Positions 1 through 12,280 of a stretch of DNA of 64,000 bases are shown here, piece by piece; within the stretch, counting starts at the first letter, position 1, and every line of letters begins with the position of its first letter. The position numbers and the translations under genes are program-made. Source of the stretch: Craterostigma plantagineum. Taxonomy: Eukaryota; Streptophyta; Magnoliopsida; Lamiales; Linderniaceae. The notes under the pieces are model-generated. The model was not told the DNA's origin, did not search any database, and was given only the letters and a program-made list of their open reading frames with translations. The DNA is taken from NCBI GenBank assembly GCA_027422505.1, contig JAPQWV010000125.1, forward strand, positions 1,426,001 through 1,490,000, written 5' to 3'.

Positions 1-2107
1 AATTCACCATGCAAGTCCAGCAAAACGATGACGCCGACATTCTCCGGCAGCTCCCCACCGCACCCAAGCAGCGGTCCGCCGAAGAACAAACCAATTTTTC
101 AGGATTCTCCAGCTACTCGAACCGCCCTGGATTTTCATCCAATTATTCCCAGAGATCCCAGCAATCTAGGGTTTCAGATTCGGATCAGCCTATGAGGAGG
201 CAGCAGTTTCAGTCACAAGAACAGCAACCGTCGAGAGCTGATGGGGTGGACAATTGGGCTTCGATGAAGAAACAAACCCTAACCCCGACTTTAAACCAAG
301 GCCAATCTCAGATTTATAATTCGGGTCAGGGTCCTCCTCGCCGGTATGGCTCGCTTGGCACCGCCTCGAGGGCGGATGAGGCGGGCAATTGGGCTTCTAA
401 CAAGAAGTTCGTCCCACCCATTTCTTCATCTGATCGTGGGGCAGGTACTGAATCCCGTGGCTTTGGAACGGGGTTTGCATCGTCGCGGCCTGAAACAGAG
501 AGTTGGGTTCGTAATGAGGGTAAAAATGAAATCGGGAATAAAGAAGAGGAAAGTGTCCGTGTGAGTAAGCCGAACCCATTTGGTGATGCAAGACCTAGAG
601 AGGAGACATTGGCTGAAAAGGGATTAGACTGGAAGAAGATTGACTTGGAGATTGAGATGAAGAAAAACCAAGAGAAGGATAAGACTTCTAGGCCGACAAG
701 TTCGCAATCGAGCAGGCCACAGAGCTCACAAAGCAGTAGGTCAGAGGTTGTAGTAACTGGTGGTGAAGTCAAGCCAAGGCCGAAGGTGAACCCCTTTGGA
801 GATGCAAAGCCGAGGGAGATTTTGCTCGAGGAGAAGGGCTTGGACTGGAAGAAGATTGATCTTGATTTGGAGCATCGCCGTGTTGATAGGTAAATGAATT
901 GTTATTTGATGCATTATTAGGTTCTAGTTCTAGTTCCTTGTGTTGTTTGTTTTGATATGATGTTTTTTTATTTAGTATAATCAGTTTTTGAAGAATCATG
1001 TTGATATGCCTAATGGATGATCTTTAAATCATTGGGGTTTTGCTTGGGGAGTCTTTATATTCCATTTGCGTGCAAGTGCTTTTGAATCAGTGTTATTTGG
1101 TAGGAATTTTGGATACCTCTTTTTGGGGGAAGGATTGACGAATATTGCCTTGTTACGTCATGTAGTGTATTAATTTTCAATGTTATGAAAAATATACCAT
1201 GGTAGAATATATTTCATAGCCAAGATTGAATCATTTCAGGCCCGAGACTGAAGAAGAAAAGAATTTGAAAGAAGATATCGAACACCTGAAGGAGAAATTA
1301 TCTCAAGAATCCGGCGAAGATGCGACTAGTTTGCGTGAACTCATACTCAGAAAGGAGCATGATCTTGATCAGCTCGTCCGCGAACTGGACGACAAGGTCC
1401 GTTACAGTCAGAAACTCTTTGTGAGGCAAGGTTCTGGGCCTGCTAGAGGTGGTGCTGACTTTGGCGATAAACCTATTTCTCGCCCTGGCTCATCGGGATT
1501 TCACGATAGGCCTCCTTCTAGGCCTGGACCCCACGAGGATCCTAGAGGTGGCTATCAAGATAGGCTTCCTTCTAGGCCAGGTTTGCATGAGGATTCAAGA
1601 GGCAGTATAACAGACAGGCCTCCTTCTCAGGGCAGCTTTGGTGAAAGGCCTCTTTCTCAAGGGAGCTTTGGTGAAAGGCCTCCTTCCAGGCCTGGAGCAT
1701 ATGAAGATAATCGGGCAGCTTTTAATGAGAGACCACGCTCTAGGCCTGGAGCTTATGAAGAAACTCGAGATGCATACCCTCCTCAGCGAACTTCATCTTC
1801 GTTCAATCGTGGGCAAGACCCTAGGGGTACTGATTATAATGGCAGAGGGCGTTCTTGGGCGGGACAGAGTGATTCTAGAAGGGCTTTTCAGGGCGGTGGT
1901 GGAAGAGGGTTCTCAAGCATTAGAGATGTGGACAGGTTTGTTTCTCTTGGTTGAATTCTTTATATGATGTTATACTGCTTGTTTTTTAATCATACCTCTC
2001 GCCTTTTGTGTTACAAACACAAAACTATGCTACCATTTGGTTTATGTTTGTTTTTTATTAAAATGAAAATTAAAAGCTAACTGTGCAGGTCGGGATCAAG
2101 ATGGTAA
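1..2107 (+). CDS. Eukaryotic translation initiation factor 4B (eIF4B), 5'-truncated by window edge
   Basis: Plant eIF4B is an RNA-binding cofactor of the eIF4A/eIF4F helicase in cytosolic cap-dependent translation. The reading frame is open from the window start, so the 5' end lies outside. Exons read as up to 889, 1240-1935 and 2089-2107; the last codes only a few residues ending G-S-R-W before TAA. Two copies of the plant eIF4B motif NPFGDA-PRE...EKGLDWKKID lie near 571-650 and 790-860. They are followed by an acidic coiled segment (ETEEEKNLKEDIEHLKEKL) and a run of R-P-x-S-R-P-G repeats rich in Arg, Gly, Ser and Pro. Both introns keep frame (AG|G joins give Arg codons). The protein is low in complexity, as usual for the family. 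The family call is firm; which paralogue it is cannot be told. Confidence 0.9.
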
Positions 2108-2580
2108 GTTCTCTTCTCCAGCATCTTCGTCTAACTAGCAGAACAAGGAAAAATAATACATGGGACAGGTCCTATTTTTCTTCGTTTCAACATTCTGTTA
2201 TTCGGGGTGGAGCTAGAGTTGGCTATGGTATGGTGTGTAAAATGTGAACTTTTTGTTGTTTCTTCCCTGTTTATCTTTTTGTGGTCGAATTCTTCCCGAG
2301 ATGGAGCAGACTGTGATAGGATGCTCCTCCCTTCCCTAGTTTTTGTTCTATATAATCTTGGCGTAGTTTTGTTGTCAACATCTAATAGATGATGATGTAT
2401 TCAAAATATTCTAATTTGTATGTTTTTGCCATCTTCACCTTGCTATTACATTCATGTATATCTTTGCATCATCATCATATCATCCAGTTTTATTTATATG
2501 AGATTTTCAGTCAAACCTCTTCATCACCACACAATACACAAATTATTGCCACACACACATCATATAGCCTCAGAGATTTC
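2108..2580. other. eIF4B 3' UTR and convergent spacer
   Basis: No coding segment is supported. The stretch holds the 3' UTR of the upstream plus-strand gene and the 3' flank of the minus-strand gene that starts at 3054; the two genes converge here. A trinucleotide-rich CA/ATC tract lies around 2468-2560. No clear polyadenylation signal could be singled out. Confidence 0.5.
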
Positions 2581-3054
2581 TTAGTCGACTATTCCCTTAA
2601 AGCTCCACGTAGACTTCCCTTTTGGCTGCTCACGGTGGTGCTCAGCCCTATAACCACCATATCCACCACCACCACCACCACCATGATTCATGCCTGAGAA
2701 ATCACCGCTCACAAACTTGTTCATGTGATGCTTATTACTCTCGTTATTATTACGGCCCATGAATCCATGACTACCCTCATTCCAAGATCCACGGTACTCT
2801 TCCTCTTCATAGTACGTCGCCTCAGAAAACTTCCCACCGTAGTTTTCGTGGCCGTGCTTGTGAGCGTTGCGTCCTTCATAGCCGTGAATCATCTCACGCT
2901 TCTGCTGAGGGTACCATTGCTGGTTACTGTGAGGCTTGATAGGTTGTTGGTCGTGGCAGTGATAGTTGTCGCCTTTATGACGATCTTCGACGATTTCTTC
3001 TTCGACTACGGAGTAGTAGCATTCTCGTTGACCGCGGTTAGGGTAAGCCTGCAT
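2581..3054 (-). CDS. Small Gly/His/Tyr-rich protein of unknown function (157 aa)
   Basis: This is an intronless reading frame of 157 codons from ATG at 3054 to TAA at 2581. I do not recognise a domain. It begins MQAYPNRGQRECYYSVVEEE, then has an acidic patch, many His, Asn and Gln residues, a Tyr/Glu-rich stretch (TYYEEEEYRG) and a run of seven Gly near residue 130 followed by YGGYR. There is no signal peptide or membrane span. The composition resembles disordered plant proteins annotated only as uncharacterized. A 20-odd base poly-T tract (3062-3083, poly-A on the coding strand) sits just upstream of the ATG. The opposite strand is also partly open here, but its product has no sensible composition. 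Coding status is likely, not certain. Confidence 0.6.
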   Translation of the reverse strand: MQAYPNRGQRECYYSVVEEEIVEDRHKGDNYHCHDQQPIKPHSNQQWYPQQKREMIHGYEGRNAHKHGHENYGGKFSEATYYEEEEYRGSWNEGSHGFMGRNNNESNKHHMNKFVSGDFSGMNHGGGGGGGYGGYRAEHHREQPKGKSTWSFKGIVD

Positions 3055-3588
3055 TTTTCCTCTTTTTTTTTTTTTTTTTTTTCCTTCTTGGTCTAGTGGA
3101 TTTTGTTATGAGATTTGCACCTGGGATTGCTGCTACTTATAGTGTGTTTTGACGATGAGAATGAATCTGATTCTTACATGAGATGACCATAGATGCCCTC
3201 AGTGTGGAAGTTAGCATTTCTTTGCAGAAAATGCCAAACATCAGAAGAATATACATGATTAGCCATTTACTGCATTATTGAAGGTATTGGATTCTATGCA
3301 GATATTGTTGACTTCTTAGTCCCTCTAGGCTTCCAGAAAAACAATGCAATGTGGACGTAAAAAAATGGTCTTAATTGCACAAAAAATTCCCAGATTGGCC
3401 GTGCACGACCACGACGACCTCTATTGAAACGTGACAACGTAAAACACTCCGTAATTTTCAGACAAAAATTAATGGTGCAAATTAGACTCTTGTCAACCAA
3501 CTTTCGAAACATATTAGCAAACATCAATAAGCTTCCTCGGCTGAGAATTGCAGTGGACGCACATAACGTGACAAAATTATACCGAAAC
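3055..3588. other. Spacer between unknown gene and HisRS 3' end
   Basis: No gene is seen. The left part should be the promoter and 5' UTR of the minus-strand gene starting at 3054, with a pure T run at about 3062-3083. The right part should be the HisRS 3' UTR. No clear TATA box was identified. Confidence 0.4.
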
Positions 3589-6500
3589 TCAAACCCTATT
3601 CAGCCGTCTCTTGATCTGTTCCACGAGCTCAGCCCTCGGAATCTCATCTTCGGTCACAGCGTTGAGATCTTTGAGCTTCACAACTCCTCGGCTCAGTTCT
3701 TGGTCACCTACGATCGCCATGTAAGGAATCTTCGATCCTCTTGCACGGTCGATGTGCTTGGTCACTCTCTTATTCACCATAAACTCAGCTTCGACATCAG
3801 CGTCCCAAATCTCGCTGACGATTTCGGCTCCAATCGATAGTTTTTCACCGAGAACGCTCACTAGGACTTGAGTTTCCGTCGCTCTAGTTTCCTAATAAAG
3901 GGGCAGAATGTAAATTCCATGACAATTTCTTTTACGGGGAATTACGAATGGTTAATTGTAGAAACTAACCTGGTTTCTGTCTTTCTGTTGCTGCTCCATT
4001 ATAGCGAATACTCTTTCCATGCCTAAGCTGACTCCAACGGCTGGAACCTGCTTTGTGCTGAACATGCCTATGAGATTATCGTATCGTCCGCCGGCAGCGA
4101 TTGACCCGACCTTCAGAAAAAAGAATGGGATTCTTTGACTTATTTATAAATTCTACGAATAGAATGGACAAAAGCAGATTACATGACCAAGAGAGTATTA
4201 TTTATTACCTGGGTGGCCCCTTTTAAAACGGCTTCGAATATGACGCCTGTATAGTAATCGAGGCCTCTCGCGAGGCTCAAGTCGAAGACTACTCTGTCGA
4301 TGCAATTGGACACCTGAAGAGCTTCAAATAGAATTTCTAACTCGTTCAGTGCGAGCACGGATTCACTATTCGTTAAGAACTCGCTGCCTTCTTGCTTCAG
4401 CTTGGATAGTAGTTCCACAGGAGATCCTCTGTGCTTGACGAAAGTCCCGATTTTATCTGCACTCTCTTCAGACAAGCCCTTTTCTTCCACCTGGAGAGGA
4501 GAGAAAAATTGCAATCTCTAGCAATCTATGAAAGATTCAGAAACTTCACCGAAACCTGGTAAGAGGATGAAAGGGAACATCTTTGAACTCACCATTTCTT
4601 TTCTGACTTGCTCGAATGATTGTTTGTCTAACTTATCGATGCTCGAGCAAATGGTTCTAAATTTTTCTTGGGGCACTCCACAAATAGCCAACATACCGTC
4701 AAGCAACTTGCGGTGATTCAGCTTTACCTGAAATATGATTACGTGACAGACAGCATAATTATAACTCCTTCAGGAATTAACGGAAGAGAAGAAAGGAAAC
4801 AAAAAATGAACATTGAGTTAAGTATAGTAAGCAATCATGTGAGAATGTCGCAGCTAATGCCATCTAACCGATCAACAACTATAACTTGAAGTAAACAATA
4901 AAAGCAAGTTTACCTCATAATCTCCAATATCTAGCATGTTAAGCAGCTCAGTTAGGATCTTAATGACCTCAAAGTCTGGTCCCATTTTTTCAAATTGGCC
5001 AGCTATATCGAAATCGCATTGATAGAATTCGCGATATCTTCCTTTAGATGGATTGTCTCTCCGATACACTTTTGCTATCTGATACCTTCTGAATGATGTC
5101 AAGCCATTCATAGCAACATAGCGAGCAAAAGGAACTGTTAGATCATAACGAAGTGACCAGAGCTCTCCACCCTGCATAGATAGAACACAACAATTAAGTA
5201 CAACAAAAGAAGATAAGTGAAGCACCATGATGAATGATTAGTTTGGTTTATCCAAACTATTTCACATATTTATCAATCAGATTGATGCCCGTGCAACTGC
5301 AGAAAAGTGTGGCCATTTATGAAGAAATACAGCGAGTAAAAGGCATTTAAGGAGAAGAAAAAATGATCGATCAGATACAGACTTCCCCGGCGTGGAGTTT
5401 GGTACAAATTTGCAGTAAAATTGGATGAAGTGCATGATTTCACCAAGTTCTGAAAAAAGTAAACTTTTGACAGTTATAACAATAGAGTAGCTGAATCATG
5501 AAGATACCTGATCGGCTAGATCATAGATTAATTTCGAGTCTTCTCCATACTTCCCCATAAGCGTCTCTCTCATTTCAAAGACAGGGGTGTCTAATGCCGT
5601 GGCACCATGCTTTTTGAAAACTCTGACTACAATGGAAAATGCCTTCTCTCTCACAGCCATCTGCTCCTTCGCAAAATCTCGGGTACCCTGCAGAAACCAA
5701 ACCAAAAATTTACATATCGTCCACTTATAGATTAGCTACTTCATGTTACATTAGGACATACCAAGGGACAATTCATCAGTACAACTTGTATACCTTTGGA
5801 AGCTTTGGAAGCCTCCGACTTTCATTGCTTTCCACAATCTCTTTTACTTTGCTCAAGAGCTCCTCAAAATCGACCCCCTGGGGTCCAACAAAGACAAAAG
5901 ATCCTCAACAAATTTATCCAATTCAACTTTCATGGCACCAGCCAGCAACTTCTCTTTAATAAACTGCATCAAAGCACTAGTCCCTTTACCCAAAACAACC
6001 TTCTTTTTCTTACCACCACCCCTCTTATCATTCTTTCCCTCACCCACGCTCGACGCCTGAGGCACGTTACCATTACTTGCACCAACGAGTCCACCAAACA
6101 GCTCACTCCCTTCGAGGGACACGAATGCTAGCACCGCCTCCAAAGAAACAATCCTCCACAGCAAATCCAACAATACATACACACATTGCGCACAGAAAAT
6201 GTAATCTTTCTTCGTACATGCAATGTGGCACGATTCCCACTGCTCTTTCAATGCACTGACATTGCACCACTCACTAATCTTCACCTTTTCGGTCAAACGA
6301 CGACACAAATCCTTATCCACCATGCTAATGAAAATCAGCTCGACGCGACGAGCACAGTCCTCCCCGACAAAAAAAAGCTGCCTGGCCAAATCTGACAATG
6401 CACCAGAAACATCCTTAACCGACACATTCAGCCCGCCCCGACATTTTGAATGCACGGACCGTGACGCCTCCCTTAAACATCCATGAGTTGATGGAATATT

Positions 6501-6887
6501 TATATCAGCCGTTGACGGATTGAAGCCATCCTTTTTATCGCCAACCAGCTTCGAACCATTCAGAAACACCTTAAAATCCGAAGCCACAGCGGCGGCGTCC
6601 TTGAAACAAGAACCATCGCCAGAATCCACCAAATCAAACACCGTCGAGTCAGCTCTAATTGCCTCACAGGAAATCGCGGCGATCGCATCAACGATGCTCA
6701 CCAAGGCAGAACACTTGTAATCAACTATCGCAGCTATATCATACACTGTAGCAGAACCGAAATTGATAACCTTACCATCGTTTGCCGAGACGTCATTCCG
6801 CAGCGACGGAATCAGAGGGGGGTCAGATAGGTCGACCGACACCCCGGCGGCCGGCGCTACAGGGGTGGTGGTTGATGGCGTCGACAT
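3589..6887 (-). CDS. Histidine-tRNA ligase, cytosolic type (HisRS), with a 1-base frameshift in exon 1
   Basis: Class II aminoacyl-tRNA synthetase that charges tRNA-His with histidine using ATP. Seven exons on the minus strand: 6887-5794, 5687-5508, 5171-4914, 4727-4593, 4490-4209, 4110-3970 and 3891-3589. All introns are GT-AG and phase 0. The core has GTRDF at the start of exon 2, motif 2 ([20 protein letters not shown]) in exon 3, the histidine-binding [10 protein letters not shown] in exon 5, [11 protein letters not shown] in exon 6 and a C-terminal anticodon-binding domain in exon 7. A plant-type N-terminal extension of about 350 residues comes first. Exon 1 is 1094 nt, one short of a multiple of three. 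After residues D-P-R-G, at a run of five G (minus strand, near 5875-5880), the frame must move by one base to reach the conserved V-D-F-E-E-L-L and [11 protein letters not shown]. With one more base the protein would be about 797 aa. No intron of plausible length explains the shift. Confidence 0.93.
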
Positions 6888-9799
6888 TGGTATTCTTTTT
6901 AAGAAGATTCGTATAACTTTAAGAGGAAGGAAGCTGATTAGAAAAGAAACCTAAATTGTCCTCTTAGTGGGCTGAATATTTTATAATAACAGTTACACAG
7001 GCCCATTCCAATTAAATTTGTCTATTAATATTTGAAATTCAATTATTCAAGAATTAACTTTAACTTAAAGAAACGAATTAAATTTTATTAATAATAATAA
7101 TTTTAATATAATTATTCTATAATAACTTAATAAATTAACTTATTTAATGTAATTGCTCTCTATATATATTTACTTCTATTTAATATTTTATGACGAATAA
7201 TATTCGTAAATAATATTACAAAAAGATTAAGTAATCTAACCATAATTTTGGTGCAATTTAAATTAGTAGTAAAAAGACGTGTATTTACATTTTATCATTT
7301 TGAATTATGTCAACAATTTGGATTTTATTTTTATTTGACCAAAATATGTTCCATTACATTATTGAACCCTAAACCCTAAATCCCAAAATCTGATTAAAAT
7401 TAAAAAGCCCACTGAAACAATAAGGCCTTTCGTCATTGCTTTAAGTCCTGCACAACACTAAAAATAGCCAAGATACGGATTAAACGCGTTTTGGGCATGA
7501 AAGATAAAACTGAAGTTGGAGACATCGGCCAACAGATGTTGACTAGAATGTTCACTCAACATTTCCAATGTTGAGGTCTCAACATCAACAGTTTATATAA
7601 TCGTGCGGTCCTTATCATTACACCCCCTAATTGGGGGTACGATGCTAGTAAGCAAATCAAAAGGGAGTTCCCTGCAATTTCAGTAAAACCATGCGTGGGT
7701 ATAACGCAATTTTTTTCAGTGTCATTTATATTTCGTAGTCATCTATTTATACGTAGTAGTTGTTGCAACTATAATTTGGGCTTTGTCCCACATCGAATAA
7801 TTCAAGCTTCTCTAAACACTTAGTATATCAAGAGGCTCAATGCTCCTATCAACAATTAATTTGGTCAAATAGTAGTAATAAAGTATAAAAATCTTCCCGG
7901 GTTCCAAAACAAACAGAAAATAAAGTATGACCCCTGTAAATATTGTTTGTCCGTTTGTAATTTCTAACAAAGCAAATCTCAGATTCACAAGCAATTTGTC
8001 AATGCAATTTCGGAATTGTATTTGTCACTTGGACAAACAAATTTAAAGACATGCTTATCATTTCTTATCTTCACTTACATCATCTGTCAACATAGTCATG
8101 TCCTCCGATATTGACATTGCTGGGACCTTTGATTTTGTGTGGGATATTCAAGTGCCTTGTGTTGTTGCAAACTGCAATATATGTCAAAATTTAATTAATA
8201 CGAATATTAATTAGTTACGTTTTTAGAAAGATTTGAATTTGGATGATGTCCACTTAAGACCAAGATTGGTCCATTACACGTTTATGGACATGTGGATTAT
8301 AGTATTTGAATTTAATTTATATAGAATTAGATTTGGGTGGAGATATGGTGGATTCAATTAAAAGGCTAAATTAGCATTGTGTTTAGAAGCAATACATTAT
8401 CCTTGAACACTTTGATGACGAATCAAACAAAAGTGGAAAAGAATGGTAAGGTTGGTTCCATTGGATAACTATTCTCATTTTGCTAAAGAAATTTATTTTT
8501 TTATTTTCTTCAATAAACAAAGATACTCAGTTAAATAGTCCAACAAACACTTTTGGATAAAATAAAACCGAAATAATCTCATATTCGGAAAAAAAAAAAA
8601 AAGGATTGAGATTTGTTTCATACTAAGCTTAGCCAAAACGTGGAGATTACAATGGTATTGTATATGTAAATTATATATTATTAAATTCGAAAGCTTGACG
8701 AGGGCTAAGTAGGGCCAATATGATCAAGTTGTGTAATAAAGAAGAGATGTGACTTGTAAGATATAGTTTCATATTTATTGATGCCATGCAATGGCCACGT
8801 CGAATAGTTCCAATTTAAGAAGCTTGGCTTTTTTGTATCGTCCAATGAATCAAATGTTGCCCAAATTCTTACAAGGCCATTGTCAATCCCTTGTTGTAGC
8901 TGAATCAGCAAGTAATGGGATTGATGGGGTTAGTTTGAATGGAATATATAGGAACCATATGATATAAATGGAATTTTTAACTTATGAAAGATTTAAAAAT
9001 AATAATATTGGAGAGGTCACAAGTTTGGTGGTATCAATCAACCTTCTGTTTTTTTTTTTTTTTGTTTTTCGAGATGGGTTTGACGAATTTTTCCACAAAT
9101 TATGAAGAGCGATTAAAACGTTTTTTTTTTTAATACTCAGACATTTCGAGATAGTATGAATTTGATTTGGATACTAACTCTTTCTTGAATTATATAAAAC
9201 TGGTTACGTGCATGTATTTTACATTTGGTCAAAGCATGTTCGTTTCCGAAAAATGCCAAATAAAATAACTTATCGATTTTTAGTAGAATTTACGTTAAGT
9301 AAATAAAGAATTAAGGATTTGTAATTGCCAAAATTTAAAATGCCGACCTATAGAAGTCTCCTTTTCCTCTAGTACTTAAGCGTAGTTTCTAATAGGGAAT
9401 ATAAACAAGTTACAAGTCAAGCTCATCATTAACTTCTTAATGACTCAACTTGGAGAGTATTGAAAACAATAGCAATTATAAAAGAGAACCACAGAAAAAA
9501 AGTAAAAGTAAAAGAAGAAATAACGATAAAAGGGAGACAAAAATCACGGGAATAAGTGTCGTTCGTTTGTAATAATAAATGGCTCTCCTTGGATCGCCGT
9601 TATTACATCATACATGTAATTTAAAAGTCAAATAAACAAAACCAAGAAAAGAAAATAAAATAAAAAATTCGAAAATTTCCATTAATCTCGGCAACAAGAA
9701 CATTGACAAGCGTGAGAGGGAGGGATCAACACATAAAAATATTCAACCCCCTAAAAATATATGCAATTTCACATTCTTTTCATCGGACGACCACCAATG
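6888..9799. other. AT-rich intergenic region
   Basis: About 2.9 kb with no supported gene. It should hold the HisRS promoter at its left end and the PB1-gene 3' UTR at its right end. A short plant telomere-like motif (ACCCTAAACCCTAAA) sits near 7367-7381; such telo boxes are common in promoters of translation-related genes. The remainder is AT-rich with A/T homopolymers (for example near 8588 and 9050) and short frames without coding character. Confidence 0.5.
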
Positions 9800-10507
9800 T
9801 TATTGCCATTGACTGACACAAGCATAATGCTGGCAATGGCGATTTAAGTTCTGCCCTTGAATACCACTTCGATAATACTTCCCCGCCGCCGACGAGTTAT
9901 TATTAGGGTAGATCGGCGGCTTAGCCCTAACTATAATCCGCCTCGCCGCCGCCGGCGACGTGGGATCTTCGTTGCTACTCAAAGAAGACGACGAGTAAGA
10001 CGACAAGGACGAAGCCGCCGAGGACGGCGGCGAAATAGGGCTACGTACTTTATCATCTTTCGAGACTGACAAAAATGCCCTTATCTTCAGCGGCGCCGAC
10101 GCGGCGGCGAAACGGTCGTATTCCTCGGCGATGTTTGCCAAGTCCTCGTCGGAGGTGATTGAGACGAGCGCGTCTAAGTCTTCATTGGGCAGTTGGCACC
10201 TTAGCCTCACTTTCTTTCCACCGCACATCTCACTAAGCTTCGCCGTCAATTCTTCGAAGATATTAAAAAAAGGGGGTAATAAATCAAGAAAAGGGTTTAA
10301 AATAATAATAAAAAAAAAAGAAATGGATGAAAAATATGTTATTTTTTTACCGGAAAATGAGGTGGAGCGGTCAACGGCGATGACTCGAGTTTGACCGCCG
10401 TGGTAGCGGAGTTTTCCGTCGGTGTACCTCGGCAATATACGGCCGCCGTAGCTGAGGGTGAACTTCATCGGCGGCTTATGTTTTGCGGTGGGTTGATCTT
10501 TAACCAT
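9800..10507 (-). CDS. PB1 (Phox/Bem1) domain protein
   Basis: Two exons: 10507-10351 and 10251-9800, with a 99-nt GT-AG intron (10350-10252). The start ATG at 10507 gives MVKDQPTAKHKPPMKFTLSYGG, the usual beginning of small plant PB1 proteins; an in-frame ATG at 10585 would add 26 atypical residues. The PB1 fold covers about residues 15-110: basic K-F-x-x-S-Y-G-G-R-I-L-P-R, then after the splice junction ELTAKLSEMCG and the acidic OPCA-like run ITSDEDLANIAEEYDR. PB1 domains mediate head-to-tail protein-protein binding; small plant members lack assigned functions. The C-terminal part is a Ser-rich linker and a basic segment with I-V-R-A-K-P-P-I-Y. The intron is a multiple of three and has no in-frame stop, so retention would insert 33 residues inside the domain. 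Confidence 0.85.
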   Translation of the reverse strand: MVKDQPTAKHKPPMKFTLSYGGRILPRYTDGKLRYHGGQTRVIAVDRSTSFSGKKITYFSSISFFFIIILNPFLDLLPPFFNIFEELTAKLSEMCGGKKVRLRCQLPNEDLDALVSITSDEDLANIAEEYDRFAAASAPLKIRAFLSVSKDDKVRSPISPPSSAASSLSSYSSSSLSSNEDPTSPAAARRIIVRAKPPIYPNNNSSAAGKYYRSGIQGQNLNRHCQHYACVSQWQ

Positions 10508-10610
10508 GGTTAAGGAGAGCGGTTTGAGTTTGTAAGAGAGATGAAGGGAAGTTTGAAGAAGATTTTGGTGAGGTGGCTTATTCAAGCCTATGTTAGGAGG
10601 TTGTGTGGAG

Positions 10611-10620
10611 TTATTTATAG
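10611..10620 (-). promoter_or_regulatory. Likely TATA box of the PB1 gene
   Basis: On the minus strand the sequence reads CTATAAATAA, a good match to the plant TATA consensus, about 105 bases upstream of the ATG at 10507. That spacing fits a short 5' UTR of around 70-75 bases. Confidence 0.55.
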
Positions 10621-12275
10621 AGGATTATTAGATATGGGACTGGAAAATAATCAATATTTAATTTGCATTTTAATTTTTTTTTGTTTTAATTTTTATTCTT
10701 TTATTTTTTTATTTATTCGGACTACAACGCCATTATTATTAATCGATTAGCTCAGCAAGATAGATTCCCACATTATCATATGTGGACCATGTACAGACTG
10801 AGAAGGTGAAGTTTTATTTGATTTTTTAGCATATATATAATATATACTATTCATTAACCTCTTTTCGAATCATATTCAATTTCTTTGGGTCTAAATTCAA
10901 CGTTTGTTGATTTTTCGGGCTAAGGCAACTGGTATGGACTAGCGAATTATTTTTCATTTTATAGTTAAAACAACACTAGGTTGGTCCTAGGTGATAGATA
11001 AATAATAATTTGGTGTAAATTGGACAATGTTATATGACCTTGCATTGGAAATTTGGAACTTAAAAAATAAATACGAGACACATGTTGATAAGGATAATTG
11101 ACCTTTTGTTTTTTATAAAATTATTTTATGTGCGCGGGGAAAAAACTCTGATTTATTTTATTTGTTTAATTAAAATTATTGCATATACTAATGGCAAGTA
11201 GTGAAATTCGTTGCCACGAAGAGATGGTGACCAAACGGGACCTATCAGTCCCACAATGCTTTTGAAAATCAAAATTAGATTATATTATACTTATCCACAA
11301 TAATACCCCCAAAAAAGAATTAATTCGAATTGTATTTTTCACAACGATTACATGACATGAAACTAAGCATATTAACTTGGCACCAATAACAAGATGAGTC
11401 ACGTTAATTTGGTATCAAAGAATATAAAACATCCAAGCAAACATGCGACCAAAAATGCTGATGGAGATGTCCAAAACCGACAATCAAATGTACTTATTAA
11501 TTTGATTAAAAGATCTCGAAGCTGAATATGATAAGCGGTTGGCACATTTGTAATAAAAAGATAACAATGGTTATTACTAAAAATAAATGTTGAGGCAAGG
11601 TAGCCATGTGAATACTTGAGCGAATAAATGAATTAGCCGGTTACATGTGAGATCGATTAAAAAGACAAATCAAAGCAACGACACCATTATTTACTTTTCA
11701 TGGAGAATAAGCAAAAATAAATAAATAATATATACTGGGGAATAAACTTTGTCATTGGCATTGATTATAGCTAGCATGCATTGGCTTGCGTTCCTGATAT
11801 ATTTTTTTTCAGCCAATATCTGTGGACCTTATACTGACTTTATGTGAAACATAAATTTTGGGAGAATAAATGAGGAATAAAATGAGAAAAAAAAAACTTG
11901 AATGAAATAGTCTTTGGAAGTGCAGGTCATAGATTCTGTAAGAAACTATTGATTAATCCCATGAAAACCTTGGTCGTCCCTTCATAATTGAATTAAAATT
12001 CATTTCAGAATAAACATAGGGGGAGAATGTGAGGTTTATTTCTAGTATCCACTTTGAATTTACTTAGTTGGCTGGCGTGGTCGACGCAGCGTGGAATAAA
12101 TCATAATAACAATTATATAAATACAGAAGGAATGGAATATTCCAAGTGGAGCGAAAATGGGGACTGCTCTTGGAACATTTTTCTGACCGGCATATTCTCC
12201 TTAGATTGATATAATAGCATTTGGTTTCCATATTCAATACATTTCTCAGTATGTCATAACTCATCATCTTTAATA
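10621..12275. other. AT-rich intergenic region
   Basis: About 1.65 kb upstream of the PB1 gene, up to the target-site duplication of the LTR element. No supported coding, RNA gene or clear transposon boundary was found. The sequence is AT-rich with short A or T runs. Confidence 0.4.
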
Positions 12276-12280
12276 ATAAT

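Noticed and set aside
326..772. 148-codon minus-strand frame
   Set aside because: Antisense shadow of the eIF4B exon.
7363..7385. Telomere repeat remnant
   Set aside because: Only two to three imperfect CCCTAAA units; consistent with a promoter telo box or chance.
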